Notes: a model not told the origin generated them from the sequence alone. A stretch of DNA of 64,000 bases from Dysidea avara (GCF_963678975.1 NC_089284.1:929001-993000), one strand, 5' to 3'. Counted from the first letter of the stretch, positions 37,820 through 50,530 are shown. Made by a program: numbers and translations.

Positions 37820-38384
37820 ATGGAACAGGCATGAACACATCAACAACGTTGTCAAGAAGGGAAATTCTGTGCTTGGTTTTTTGCGACGTAACTTAACAAA
37901 CTGTCCAATCGCTGTAAAATCATCATGCTATCAAACTTATCTACGACCAGTTTTAGAGTATGCATCAGTGGTATGGTCTCCACATTACCAGACAGACATC
38001 GACAGACTAGAGATGGTGCAAAGACGATCAGCAAGATTTGCTTTAAATAAGAAAGACAGATATGCTAGTGTGACTAAAATGATGGAATCTTTGGGATGGC
38101 CTAGTTTGCAAAGCAGAAGAACAAATGCAAAACTGATAATGTTTTACAAAATAATTAACGATATTGTTGATGTTGATATTGATGACAATATACTAGTACC
38201 AGTAACATGTCACTATACACGTGGTCACCTCATGCAGCCGTACACAAGAGTGGACACATACAAATATTCATATATGCCATCATCAATTAAACTTTGGAAT
38301 ACTTTGCCAGGAGATGTTATCAATCAAAACTCAGTGGAAAATTTTCAAGCCAACTTGCACACACACACATGCACACACTTGTAA
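37820..38384 (+). pseudogene. LINE reverse-transcriptase 3' fragment
   Basis: The 5'-truncated frame reads NRHEHINNVVKKGN, then VLGFLRRNLTNC, YLRPVLEYASVVWSPH, LEMVQRRSARFA, SRRTNAKLIMFYKIIN and SSIKLWNTLPGDVIN, the conserved C-terminal part of CR1/Jockey-type non-LTR polyproteins. It ends at a TAA after a His/Thr-rich tail. The family MITE at 37464 sits against its 5' side. Confidence 0.88.
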
Positions 38385-38675
38385 TTAACTGACAACAAAT
38401 AATGTTAATATACATTCACACACAATCATATAATTGTAATTCAGATATGTACGATTATACTCCACTTATGGAGGTATGTACATTAAATCTATATTATTAT
38501 TAACAACATTTCGCGCATATAGCAACACTAGCGCTAGCAAGGTATTTATATTCTAAACCAAACAATGATGCCACAGTTTGTTATATATTCCACACATTTT
38601 AATTCATCCAGAAACCCATGGTTTAGCATAATTCATTTTAACAGCGAAACTGTTTACGCCCTCCTCTGACAAGTA

Positions 38676-38800
38676 CCGTGCGCAAGGAAATTTTGACGTA
38701 AGAAAAATTTGACGAATTCAGACTTCAGCAGATAAAATGTTGACGAAAACAAAGAAATTGTTGGCAAAACCTGTACTTTTAAGGGCGCTTATAAGTACGG
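38676..38800. mobile_element. Mariner-like MITE, internally deleted copy
   Basis: Begins after TA with CCGTGCGCAAGGAAATTTTG and ends GTACGG|TA. The left half matches 40836-41046; the right half is deleted almost to the terminus. Confidence 0.7.
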
Positions 38801-38924
38801 TAATCTAGCAGAGCAGGCGCTTATACTAGTAATTTCCAATTGATAAGCGCCCTGCGCGGTCTTGCCACGCGAGACTAGTTCACCATTATTATATTATATT
38901 TATTACTGTGCAGCAATCAAAAGA

Positions 38925-40634
38925 TTATAACGCACAGGTGTGATCATAAAAGTTACTTAAGTTATTACAAAACTCATTAGGGGTAGAGGAATTAATTACA
39001 TCAGCAGGGAGTTGGTTCCATAATTTGATGGTTGATGGGAAAAAGGAAAATTTGTATGCATCAATTAGAGTCATTGGTTGGTGATAGTAGCCACTCCTTA
39101 AACTTGAAAGTTTAGGGGTAAGATCATCTGTAGGCACAATCAAATATCCGTTAATTATTTTGTAAAAAGTACTTAATTTAGCTTGGGTTCTTCTTGCCTG
39201 TAACAATGGTAGATTAAGAGAAGACAACATGTTAGTAACACTTGAATATCTTGAAAAGTCATTAAAGCAAAATCTAGCAGCAGTTCTCTGGATTGATTCT
39301 AGCTTGTTTATATTCAACAAGGTGTGGGGATCCCAAGCAGACGCAGCATATTCAATGATTGGATGAACCATAATCTTGAAATAATTACCTTTAATGTGAG
39401 TAGGACATTCGCGTAAGTTATGATACAAAAAGTTGTTTACTTGTTTGGCCTTGTTGGTAATCTTTTGGACATGCTCATTCCATGAAAGGTTGCTTGAAAT
39501 TGTTACGCCAAGGTATTTGGTATGAGCAACTTGGGCAATAGGTACAGCTTCAATGCAGTAATTAAAGACAATGGGGTTTTTCTTATTGGTAACTCTCAAG
39601 AATTCACATTTGCTGGGGTTAAACTCCATCTGCCAAATATGTGCCCATTGTGCGAGAGCATCTAGGTCTTCTTGTAATGCATGACAATCAGATTCAGATT
39701 TAATGTAGGAGTAGAGTAATACATCATCGGCATACAACTTTACTTTAGAGCGTACTCGAGAAGGTAAATCATTTATATACAATAGAAAGAGAAGTGGGGC
39801 TAGCACTGTGCCTTGAGGAACTCCCGATGATACTGGGGTTGGATGGCTCTTTTGGTTATCTAGTATGACATATTATGATCTATCGGTTAAGAAAGATTTA
39901 AGCCAAAGTAGTAGTGCTCCATGAATTCCATAATGGTGAAGTTTTTGGAAAAGGCGTGCATGAGGTACCTTGTCAAAGGCCTTACGAAAGTCTAACAGGA
40001 GGACATCACATTGACTCTTCTCATTAAGGCACTTGGCAAAATCATTAATGGTGGTGATCAGTTGTGATTCACAGCTTCGTTTCTGTCGAAATCCATGTTG
40101 CCCATCGCATAAAACTTCATGGTACTGTAAGTGTTTGGTAATGCTGGAATATACAATATGTTCTAAGATTTTACAGCAAATACAAGTTAAGGATACTGGC
40201 CTATAATTGCCTGGATCGGATCTGGCACCTTTTTTAAAAATTGGGACAACTGCTGCTGTTTTCCAAATGCTTGGTAAAACACCTTGGTCTAATGATGCTT
40301 GAAAGATAACAGTAAGGATTGGTGCAATCTCATATGCAACTTCTTGTAGGAAACGTGTTTGAAGGTTATCAGGTCCAGGTGCTTTGTTCACTTTGATGTT
40401 AGATAATAGCTGGGCTACACCATCTGAATGCACTACAATCTGTGGAATACTAGATAATGTTTCACCACTTAGGTCTGGGATATGAGATGTATCTTCGTGG
40501 GTAAACACGGATGAAAAGTAGTCTGCAAGTAAATCTGCCTTTTCCTGTGAGTCAGTATAGGTAGATCCCTGATGTTTCCATAGAATAGACACCCCTATGA
40601 TTTGACCATAGATAATATACCCCTGCGTTGACAA
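38925..40634 (-). pseudogene. LINE reverse transcriptase with one nonsense codon
   Basis: One frame of about 570 codons, interrupted only by TAA at 39873-39875. It contains NKAPGPDNL, PIFKKGARSDPGNYRPVSLT, DGQHGFRQKRSC, LLDFRKAFDKVPH, SGVPQGTVLAPLLFLLYIND, the catalytic LYADDVLLYS and a C-terminal part like the copy at 37820. The endonuclease domain is missing (5' truncation near 40640). CR1/Jockey-type clade is likely. The frame is otherwise open, so insertion is fairly recent. Confidence 0.92.
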
Positions 40635-40835
40635 GATCAGAATGTTCAGTTTTAACTATAGACTACTTATTGTAGTGCAAAAAGGATTATTTGATTAGTG
40701 GATATTGGTTTCTTTTGTGCCATAATAAATATTAATAATAGAATTAACACAAAAGAATACAAAGACTAGCTAATTACAAACTACCACACTAATTACAATA
40801 AACTGAACTACTTACAAGCTACACCTACTTAACTA

Positions 40836-41046
40836 CCGTACGCAAGGAAATTTTGACGTCAAAAAAATTTGACGAATCGGCCTGGGTTTAATTCGTCAAA
40901 TTTAAATTCATCAAATGTTTATAAGCGCCCTTAAAAGTACAGGTTTTGCCTACAATTTCTTGATTTTCGTCAACATTTTATTCGTCAAATCTGCTGAAGT
41001 CAGAATTCGTCAAATTTTTCTTACGTCAAAATTTCCTTGCGTACGG
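40836..41046. mobile_element. Mariner-like MITE, complete copy (211 bp)
   Basis: Near-perfect inverted ends starting CCGTACGCAAGGAAATTTTG on both sides, flanked by TA. Inner GACGAAT/ATTCGTC words repeat. Related copies are at 1-114 and 38676-38800. Confidence 0.88.
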
Positions 41047-41150
41047 TACATTATAAAACCTAAACAAAATCTATCGTGTCCTCCGAGAGCAAAGAGCATA
41101 GTATCTGAGGACCATTAGTGGATATTTGTTTAGGCCATTTTATGCCAGAC

Positions 41151-41674
41151 ACAATGGATGAATTTCATAATAACAAAAGTTTCCCCTAGCAACCTTTGTA
41201 GGGGTAAATGTCTATAGTAATGTCTCCAAATTTTAAAAGGATAGCATTTGTAGGTCATGAGATATAACATTTTAAAGTTTGTCATTTTTCTATACATTGC
41301 CTATGAGAGGGGGCAACAGTTGCCCCTTCTGGGCAATCACATAAATAATGTGTGGGAAAACAACAAATTCAATTAATGTCATTTCTCAATTTAACATTAT
41401 TTGTAGGTGTGAATCTCACAATTAACCTCTCCAGATTTTAAAATGATAGAGTATATAGATCATGAGTTACGACACTTTGAAATTTGTGGTTTCCCATACA
41501 CTATCCATGTGATTGCCCAGAAGGGGCAACTGTTACCCCCTCCCATACACCTATATATATATATGCTATCCTATTAAAAATTGGAGACGTTACTTTCACA
41601 CCTACAAAATAATGTAAATTCAGGTTGCTAGGGGCAATGGTTTAAAATTCCTTATTATGAAATTCATCTATTGC
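41151..41674. mobile_element. Foldback/MITE, about 520 bp
   Basis: Left arm (AATGGATGAATTTCATAATA ... CCCCTAGCAACC) pairs with the right arm (GTTGCTAGGGGCAATGG ... TTATGAAATTCATC). An inner pair, GGCAACAGTTGCCCCTTCTG with CAGAAGGGGCAACTGTTACC, extends the stem. No coding region. Confidence 0.75.
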
Positions 41675-42241
41675 CCAAGTAGTCAATGCTTGTGAAGTAG
41701 CAAAGAAGACTTCAGGCTACTCTCATTGCTGCAGTCTCTCCTACTCACACAGAATTTTTAATTCTAGAGCCTCCTCAGACTAGGATCAATCGGTTTGCCT
41801 AAACTGAACTTTTCTGTATGCCATAATTTTGTAATTTAATAGTGCTAGTCTTGCCAGGGTTCCTGTACTGTCCACCCAGTGCTTGGTAGTCTAGACCGGG
41901 GTATTTAAGGCGTCTCTCTCCTTGTGTTGAGCTTTTCATGCTTTGGTACCTTTTTAGTCACAATATGCATTTGTATGCAACCAAGATTATAGCATAGATA
42001 GTATATACCCTACCCGGGATTGCGCACCAAGGTTATCAACACCAATCAACACGTACAATCCTCGTTGTACTTTAATAACCGGTATTACGTTACATTTTCG
42101 TAATTTGTTTGTAAAAATGGCGTAGTGTAGCGATTATTCTGGCAGAGGTAAAAGGGTAGAATCTTTGGCTTTGGGTGGGTAAACAATATGTAATTTATGG
42201 TTACATGCAATACGTATACCTCACCTTTCTGTCTTTATCAC

Positions 42242-43226
42242 AGGTTATGAAAACGAGCTGGTGCTAGCTCTAGAGCAAGTGCTTTCAGGCGATTCGTTCA
42301 AAGTTAAAGCACCCTCAACAATTGAAAGTAGAAAGTCTGCAGAGCGATTACTCGAGTGGTGCTTGAGAAAGGAGAATAAAGACACAGTGAATGTTTTTGC
42401 CCATAAACTGTCAGATTCATTGAAAGGACTGAGTGATAAAAGCACTGATCTGTAACTAAAGTTTTCAGCTACACTGAATACTGATAAAATTTGGAGAAAA
42501 TTCTTTCTTCTTCGGTCCACACCAGAGTTTTTAACCCAGTGGAGAACATTTTTAAAAGCTTCTGGTGAGCTAGTTAAGCCAGTGCTATTTCAACACCTAA
42601 CTGATTTAGCCAGTGTTTTGCAAATGTTTAGATGATCACTTTAAAGTGATGCACCAAGATAAACGAGTTTGCTCAGAGGATCTTGCAACTGAAAAGGGTT
42701 TTGTATTATGTTGCTGGATATATTATGTAGGCAACTGCGAAAGAAGTTGGAAAGGGACAGCCATGAATTCAAAGAGGAAATGATTTTGTGCTTAATGGAA
42801 TTGGTTAAAGACCACCACAATACTGAGAGATAACTTGAACCTGATCATGAACATTGGACTGATTTGATAGATATAGAGGGGGCCTATGACATGTAAAACA
42901 CTACTGGACACCAATTAAAGATATAACTTATCGACTCTTCTTTGCAATTGAGCATGTTGTCAGAGAAGTGCTGATGACAATTAAATATCCTTTACAGCCA
43001 CTGAAGGAGGAGATGATCAAAAAAGTAGTCAATGACGATGTTCAGTTTTTCTAGCTAATTACCACTGCTGATTTTGAGATTGATGATGATGAAATACATA
43101 TAGCTCTTTTGTTAAAAACAACAGAACTCGATGTTACCGTGCGAGGATTTTCAATGGCAAATGGGTGGCTAGAACAGTACGAACAGCATACAAAAGAATC
43201 CACAAAATGCACAAAAATTCTCTGAA
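42242..43226 (+). pseudogene. Decayed ORF of the P-type element, relative of the 58.9-kb gene
   Basis: Begins after acceptor TTATCACAG| with YENELVLALEQVLSG and continues through a TAA at 42452, then WRKFFLLRSTPEFLTQW, frame changes near 42620-42720, VCSEDLATEKGF, YWTPIKDITYRLFFAIEHVV and RGFSMANGWLEQYEQHTKES. The last part aligns with WLTIRGYSITSQWMEQYKH in the gene at 58906-59710. Function unknown; a transposon-encoded accessory protein or divergent transposase. Confidence 0.7.
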
Positions 43227-44136
43227 GAGAATTACATGATACAACATAATAATGCAAATTTGTACATAACATTTTCATGCTTATTAAGTGATAATATTAT
43301 TTTATTTATACAGTACACATGTACACTTAAAATAATTCTTTATACAATAGCTCTGTTTTCTATAAGAAGAAATGTCCTCTTGGCTAAAGTTCAAAGGAAA
43401 AGAAACACTAATCAAATGGCCGAGTACTGCAACCAATTCTCATGGGTTTTGCTTTCTGCTTGTAAGTCTTAACTTTCGATGCCCTCTTCTGTCATTCATC
43501 CGCAAGCTATAAAACTGAAAAAATCTATTAGCAAAAATTGCACAGTGTAAATTATTTACAAAACGTTTATACTTCATACGTGGATTTTATTTAATCATAG
43601 TATAAATAAAAACTACTTGTGTTGTTTAAACCTTTCTTAGATAAATAAATTACCAGAAAACTAGCGTTTCAACAGTTTGGGGATTTCAGAAGACTTTATC
43701 AGTAAAAAGAGTAACTTTTTAAAGCATTAACTCGTGGAGTTTACCTAGAAAAACGGTTTAAAGTTAGTCTGGTTAGTACATGATTAATTTTGGCTGATTA
43801 ATATAAAATTATTTGTCATTTAATGTGCCAAAGGTTGGGGATAATAAAATCTCATGTGCATGAAAAATAGTGTATTTCTGTCAGGCTTAGTGGTCTGTTA
43901 CAGCGATTTTAAAACTGCTTCGATGCATATCACGCTAATTCAATAATTTATCTAACCAACCTTACTATTCCTACTGCCCTTTATAATCTTAGGGAGTTGG
44001 CGAACTGTCCAAAAACTACTCGTTCCCTTTGCAGCGTGCTCAAAATCATCAAAGGAAGGTGTCGATTAGTACAACGTGGACTGTTTCTTTGATATCTGCC
44101 GGTATGCAATCCCGGGTAGGGTGTATACTATCTATG
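43227..44136. other. 3' non-coding part of the P-type element
   Basis: About 900 bp of AT-rich sequence up to the right inverted end, without a supported ORF. Confidence 0.5.
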
Positions 44137-44351
44137 ATTATAGTTACTTTATTATATGTAACTGTAACTAAATAGTTCAGTTACAAGTAATATGTAACGA
44201 GTTACTTGTAAATAGTCTCAGCACTGACAATTTTTCATTGCTTGGATGCTGCTGTCTACAATAATACTTTGGCAAGTTATAATAACCGGAAGGGGAATCA
44301 GGAATGGAAGGGAACGGTCACTCTGATAACCTATCAAGCACACTAGTTGTT

Positions 44352-44410
44352 AGTCTGGCGCCGCCCACCCCTTCGCATAAAGTAAGGGTCTGGTGAAATA
44401 CAGATCAACT
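44352..44410 (+). mobile_element. Solo end of a MULE-like MITE
   Basis: TAGTCTGGCGCCGCCCACCC and the following CTTCGCATAAAGTAAGGG match the left end of the element at 56862. No partner end was found nearby, so this copy is truncated. Confidence 0.65.
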
Positions 44411-45393
44411 AAAATATTAGCTTTTCATGCTTTGGTACCTTTTCATGCTTTGGTACGCATCAACTAAAATATTAGCCAGTATTAACTACAAAACAAGTAA
44501 GGAAATATTAATCATTTTTCCCACTAAAACATAAAAATGTACGGTTAATTGTTAGTAGCAGAGCCCATATTAAAATGATCTCTAAACAGAGTAGAAACCT
44601 GCATGGTCAGCATGTTCTATATAATTTCATTGGTGTGAACCAAGCAGTCAAAGAAAAGTATCGAGAGAGAAAGTGGCAAAATGGGTACTACCATTAAATG
44701 TTTGTGTATCACCACAATGTGATACTGCAGTGCATCAACAAGTTACTATCAATGCTATTCTTGTCCAGAAAGTAAGCAATGACATTTTTTTGTTGGCCTT
44801 GCCATTTTTTTCCTATCTAGTAAACAACTACAGGCTACCAACACTTCAGTAACTCCACCACAGGCTTAGCAAACCCATGCAGCACGAAAGAGATTTGATA
44901 AAATTTTAACTTAACTTTCAGCCACTAAAATTATCACCACTAGTGTTCATTTTGCTCAATTGATGGTAAATCCATTCTAAAGTTAGTATTAGTATTAGGT
45001 TTACAAGTAAGGAGGCTCAAGGAGCCTGCAAAGCCTGATCTTTACAAAGTTGTTGCATTTAAGAAGATTATAAAATTGTAGCTAGGTTTGGAGCAGTCAG
45101 GCTGTTCCATTGAGAGACAACATGTCAAACAAACTGACACACTCACCACTAGTTTTACTGATACCCAAAAGATTCTTGTCCACTCACGTAAGTTTTCAAA
45201 TTCTTTGTTAGGGCCATACTTATTGCAACATACAACAGTACTAAATTTCTCTTTCATAAATCAAGCCAAAAGTTCAGTTTTCAACTGAGTGGCCTTTGTT
45301 TATAAAACTCTGAATCTCTCATCAAAATCACGGAGATCTGCTATAGCACCTAAAATGTAATTCTCAGTCCTTCTTAGCTCTGGTCTACCACCA
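44411..45393. other. Unassigned stretch
   Basis: Contains a local duplication of TTTTCATGCTTTGGTACC near 44430 and short ORFs without recognisable motifs. No gene or element is supported. Confidence 0.4.
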
Positions 45394-45706
45394 TAGATAA
45401 TATACCTAACAGGGATTAGTGACGCGCTTAAATGGAGGTTAATAGCTTAACTGTGGTTAGCACAAAAGGAATCACGCACGCCTCCAGCCAGTTACGCACG
45501 TGATGCAGAAGGCGCCATTTGTTGGCTCGTGTGATCGAACTTCAACTCGTCGTGCGTAAAAGTGAGAGACGGAGAGCAATGATATTTCATCTCTACCTCA
45601 AACGGAATGATGTCGTGATGAATAGGGTATCAACTTCTACTTTTACCCCGCGAACCACAGTGATAACCGTCAGAATGTGACCAGGAAGATTCTCAAGAAA
45701 GTTTCC
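45394..45706. mobile_element. P-like element left-end remnant
   Basis: Starts CCATAGATAATATACC, like the ends at 41993, and runs into the foldback element at 45707. No matching right end was found within the window. Confidence 0.45.
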
Positions 45707-47546
45707 GGTGTCACAGTGATATATGTTTCCCCGGGTAACGTGTTTCCCGCACACATATCCCTAGGGATCCGTGTTTCCCCGCACACATATCACTAGGGAT
45801 CCGTGTTTCCCACCAAAAGCTGTCAGTGATATGTGTTTCCCGTAGCGATATTTTAAATATTTCACCGCACACATATCCCTTAGGGATTCGTGTTTCCCCG
45901 CACATATATCACCAGGGATCCGTGTTTCCCACTAAGATATAGCCATCGTGCAGTAACTCCAAGGTCCTATGGCTATAGTTGCAAACAGTACGAGATCCAA
46001 CCATTCAGTAGATATATTGCTATATCTAGCTAATAGACACCCATGCATATTGCATGTATATAGCTATAGTATACTAACTAGCTATATAGCTACTATATAA
46101 GCTAATACAATAATTATACTAGCTAGCTATACTAATAATCAGAACTATAGTCATTTAAAATAAACTTTGTTGCTCTTCTCTGGACCTGCTCAATAAGTGT
46201 GATGTCCTTGACAGGGGCGGATCTAGGATTTATAAAGGGGGGCTCAGCAAAAGCATGCTGGAACTAGAGGGGCCTGGGGGCATGGCCCCCCCCCCCCCCC
46301 TAGGAAATTTTGAAAAATAGATGCTAAAATACTGCAATTTAGAGACATTCCCACATAAAATTCATAATATTTTCTGCCTGCAGATTATATATACTGCCTT
46401 TAGATTATAGGTATGGCTCTCTGAAGCATTTTGCTAATGGAAAAGTTTGGGTAGGTACAGACAACCAAGTACATGATGCACCCCTCTCACAATTGCACAA
46501 CACTGAATAGGTGCATGTTAGAATAATAATGTTGAAAGTGGAAAATTTTGAAATTTGAACAATACAAGATTGAATCTGCGAGCATTTTCAATGGAAATTG
46601 TGTACCTGAATTAAGTATTGTCATACATATTAACTACACAAGTGGATGAATGAAGCCCTTTAAACAGACCAATACACTTCATTGTATGGACATTTTGTTA
46701 AATCATCTGAATTTACTTTGATTTTGTTTTTGTATCTGTGTGTTATACTCATTGATGGAGTCCTACACAGTAATAAATAAATAAAAAATAGATAAATGTA
46801 TAGGTGTAGGCAGATTTGGAAAAATTTCAAATCTGTGAAATATCTTTCAAATCCACAAAGTTGCTGAGTCTAAATCATTTTGAAACAGTGAAATATCTCC
46901 AGGACTACAAACAGTATTATAAATCTTGGTGTCGTCAATGAATAGTAAAATTTTACTGATGGTAACACAAGACGGTAAATCATTCATGTAAATAATGAAG
47001 AGTAGAGGTCCCAAAATACTCCCTTGGGGAACCCCAGATAGAACCGGCAAGGGGGTAGATAATGACTGACTGCATGCCAAAGCTGTAGCTACATTGATTA
47101 GTTATACATAGCTGCAATCACATGATTTATATAGCTAGAGATAGTATTTTATTGTATATACATATACTTGTAGCTACTGTTTTATTAAACTGATGCTATA
47201 GCTACATAGCCAAATCACAGCACAGTTTAGCAGTTATAGTTGAATGCCAGTGAATGGCTTGATTTCCTCCATCAACATGTATAATTATAGCATTAGTTGT
47301 ATAGGTATGGCTGCTAGCTATGATTATTAAAAGTGCATGCGCGCCTATATGCTATAACACTACGTACGTTGCACATGACTTTATAAAGGGGAAACATATT
47401 ACCCGGGGGAACACATAACACTGTGACTTGTAGGTCGCTAGCGAGTTAGTGATATGTGTGCGGGGAAACACGGATCCCTAGGGATATGTGTGCGGGAAAC
47501 ACGTTACCCGGGGAAACATATATCACTGTGACACCGGCACTAGTTT
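45707..47546. mobile_element. Foldback transposon with ~89-bp perfect inverted ends
   Basis: CCGGTGTCACAGTGATATAT at the left recurs, inverted, at 47546 leftwards, and about 89 bp pair without mismatch. The ends are built of iterated units (CACACATATCCCTAGGGATC followed by CGTGTTTCCC), with about six in the left arm. The interior carries a LINE fragment and a solo hAT-MITE end. No target duplication was found. Confidence 0.85.
46133..47080 (-). pseudogene. LINE fragment inside the foldback element
   Basis: 47080-46847 encodes LSGVPQGSILGPLLFIIYMN and a decayed YADD region (LLFIDDTKIY). 46211-46133 encodes KDITLIEQVQRRATKF, the typical C-terminal motif. The intervening ~630 bp is unrelated and starts at 46212 with CAGGGGCGGATCTAGG, an end of hAT MITE family 2, so a later insertion split the LINE. 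Confidence 0.75.
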
Positions 47547-47904
47547 GATCAATAGTGCTCTAGCCGCGGTGGCACACACAAATCACAACTGATTCTATCG
47601 GTAGATGCTCCAGTATCGTCTCGCCTAGTGAGTTATCACCTACCACCGGAAGTCCCCACTAACCAGTCATCGATCATTCTCCTCCCTTCACACAGGAAGG
47701 GAGTGAAATATAGAGGTAGGCGTAGAGGGTACCTGGCCTTTTAGGGTAAGGTTGCTGGAATTTTCTTTTGAAAGGAATTTATGGATTGGTTGACCGCAAA
47801 TTAAGCTGGCTGGATTCCACATTTTAAAGTATAGCCCCTAGGAGGGAGGGAAAAGGGGAATGATAGCTAGGCCTGGTTCAGTTGGGGACAGGTGGATTGG
47901 CAGC
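47547..47904. other. Unassigned stretch before satellite A
   Basis: May continue the sequence interrupted by the foldback element. No gene or repeat recognised. Confidence 0.35.
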
Positions 47905-49725
47905 TACATCAGTAGCACTCAAACATCAGCTACGTCGGTAGCAGTCACATCAGCTACGTCGGTAGCACTCACATCAGCTACGTCGGTAGCACTCAAACAT
48001 CAGCTACGTCGGTAGCACTCAAACACCAGCTACGTCGGTAGCACTCACATCAGCTATGTCCGTGGCACTCAAACATCAGCTACGTCAGGAGCACTCGTAT
48101 CAGCTACGTCGGTAGCACTCAAACACCAGCTACGTTGGTGGCACTCAAACATCAACTACGTCAGTAACACTCGCATCAGCTACGTTGGTAGCACACAAAC
48201 ATCAGCTACTTCAGTAGCACTCAAACATCAGCTACGTTGGCAGCACTCAAACACCAGCTACGTCGGTAGCACTCAAACATCAGCTACGTCAGTAGCACAC
48301 ATCAGCTATGTTGGTAGCACTCAAACATCAGCTACGTTGGCAGCACTCACACATGAGCTACATCGGTAGGACTCACGCATGAGCTATGTCAATAGGACTC
48401 TAACATGAGCTACATCAGTAGTACTCAAACCTGAGCTACATCAGTAGTACTCAATATGTCATAACACCTAGACTTGAGCTGTCAGTAGCATTCAATTTGT
48501 TATTAACACCCAGACACGATCTGTCAGTAACACTCAGACTTGGTAGCGCTCAAATGAGGCAAGTTGGTACTCAAACATCAGCTACATCTCACAATGTGAG
48601 CCAGGTTGGTAGCACTCACACGAGCTACAACGGTAGCACTCAAACATGAACTACATTGGTAGCACTCAGTCAAACACAAGCTATGTTGCAAACATGAGCT
48701 ATGTCAGTAGCAGTCAAACATGACCTACGTCAGTAGTACCCAAACCTGAGTTACATCAGCAGCACTCAATATGTCAGTAATACCCAGACATGAACTACAT
48801 CATTAGTAGCCAGACACGTATAGCACCCAGAGATGAGCTATGTTGGTAGCACTCTAATGAGGTAAGTTGGTACTGAAACATGAGCTACATCTCACAGTAT
48901 GAGCTATGTCAGTAGCACTTAAACATGTGCTATGTCAGTAGCACTCAAACTGAACTACTATACATCAGTAGCACTCAGACATAAGCTACATTGGTAATAC
49001 CCAGACATAAGCTACGTCGGTAGCACCCATACATGAGCTACATCGGTAGCACTCAAATGTGGTAAGTTAAAAGCATTTACACATGAGCTATGTCAGTAGC
49101 ACTCAAACATGAGTCACAACTGTAGAAAAATACATTGGTAGCAGTCACATATGAACTACATCGATAGCACTCAAACATGAGGTACGTCGGTAGTAACCCG
49201 AGTGACATCGATAGCACTCAATATGTCAGCAACACCCAGACATGAGCTGTCAGTAGCACCCAGACATGAGCTACATCAGTAGCTGTAGCCAGAAATGAGC
49301 TATGTTGGTAGCACTCAAGTTGCAATTGGTACTCAAACATGAGCTACATCTCACAACATGAGCCATGTCGGTAGCACTCACACAGCATAAGCTACGCCGG
49401 TAGCACTCAAACATGAGTTACAACAGTAGAACTCCACCATAAACATATTGGTAGCACTCAAGCATGAACTACATCAGTAGCACTCAAAACATGAGCTACA
49501 TTGCAAACACTCAAGAGTGAGTAGCACTCAAACATGAGCTACATCAGTAGCACTCAAAAGAGGTACGCTGGTAGAATTCAAACACGAGCTGTCAGTAGCA
49601 AGCAAACATGAGCTACAAACATCAGTAGCACTCAGTATCAGACATGAGCTATCTCGGTAGCACATAAACACGAGCAGTCAGTAGCACTCAAACATTAGCT
49701 ATATCAATAGCACTCAGACAGGAGC
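47905..49725. repeat. Minisatellite A, array 1 (unit about 26 bp)
   Basis: Dozens of variants of GCTACRTCRGTAGCACTCAA with a few spacer bases. The first 400 bp are most uniform; later units degrade and vary in length. Confidence 0.95.
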
Positions 49726-50530
49726 TATATCAAGACACACGGTAGTGTGTCGTGCGGCCCAAGAAGCCGGCGCGTAACACCCGTGAGTATATTGACAGGA
49801 AGAAAGAAAACGCAATTTTCGCACGTCCGTAGCTCTGTGCTTCCTTGATGAAACAAGACGATTTTTGCTGTGGACATGCCCTCCAACTGCAGCCCTCCAC
49901 ATTCCAAATTTGAGCGACATCGCTTCGCGCGTTCCCGAGATATGCGACTTCAAAATTTGGCTCAGTTTCTTTGGTTTTTTTTTCTTCTTATTTTTCTTTT
50001 TCTTGTCGCACACTTACAAAAACTGCTATAAAACTCGAACGCCATATCCGATTGCCTTGAAATTTGGCACACAGAAGGGGGATATAAAGGCGCATCTCGG
50101 TACCAACTTTGGCTGGAATACGATAAACAGACAAAGAGTTATGAGCGATTATTCACGAAAAATAACACCAATATGTTGTCACGCCTACAGGGTAAACCGC
50201 GTATGGGAAGAAGCTGAAAATCGGTGGGTGAATAGGTTAACTATTGAACCTCAAACCTTTAGTGGTTTGAAAGAAATCGAGCTAAAAACCAGGAAGATAC
50301 ACCGAAAAAACCAACAGTGTGTAACAATTACGCAATCGAGATCAGCTAATAAAAAACGACTGCTTGCCACGCCTACCAGATAAACCGCTTGGGGTAATGC
50401 TTTGAAAATCGTTGTACAGATGGAGTAATCATCTTAGAAAGGCTCATCAATGGTGTAGAAGAATCAGACTTAAAGCCACGGAGTTATAACACGAAATCCA
50501 ACTTGGTGCAGCAAGTGCGAGATCGAGATA
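49726..50530. repeat. Repeat-like spacer with a 172-codon open frame
   Basis: Lies between satellites A and B. The frame at 49865-50383 has no ATG start, a poly-Phe run from a T-rich tract and no recognised domain. It ends with GATCGAGATACTCTAATAGA, the same junction seen in the family-1 hAT MITE. A decayed transposon is more likely than a gene. Confidence 0.5.

Larger units (their letters stand above)
41993..44136 (+). mobile_element. P-type DNA transposon with 31-bp inverted ends
   Basis: The left end CATAGATAGTATATACCCTA and the right end (complement) CATAGATAGTATACACCCTA continue through CCCGGGATTGC, one mismatch in 31. ATTATAG (7 bp) flanks both sides (41986-41992, 44137-44143). CA-starting ends and a 7-8 bp duplication resemble the P superfamily; the internal protein is not a standard P transposase, so the class is inferred. 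Confidence 0.8.

Noticed and set aside
45711..45905. 64-codon ORF with repeated MCGETRIP-like units
   Set aside because: It is the translation of the iterated terminal units of the foldback element, not a protein repeat.
49865..50383. 172-codon ORF between the two satellites
   Set aside because: No ATG start, poly-Phe from a T tract, repeat-like sequence and no domain.
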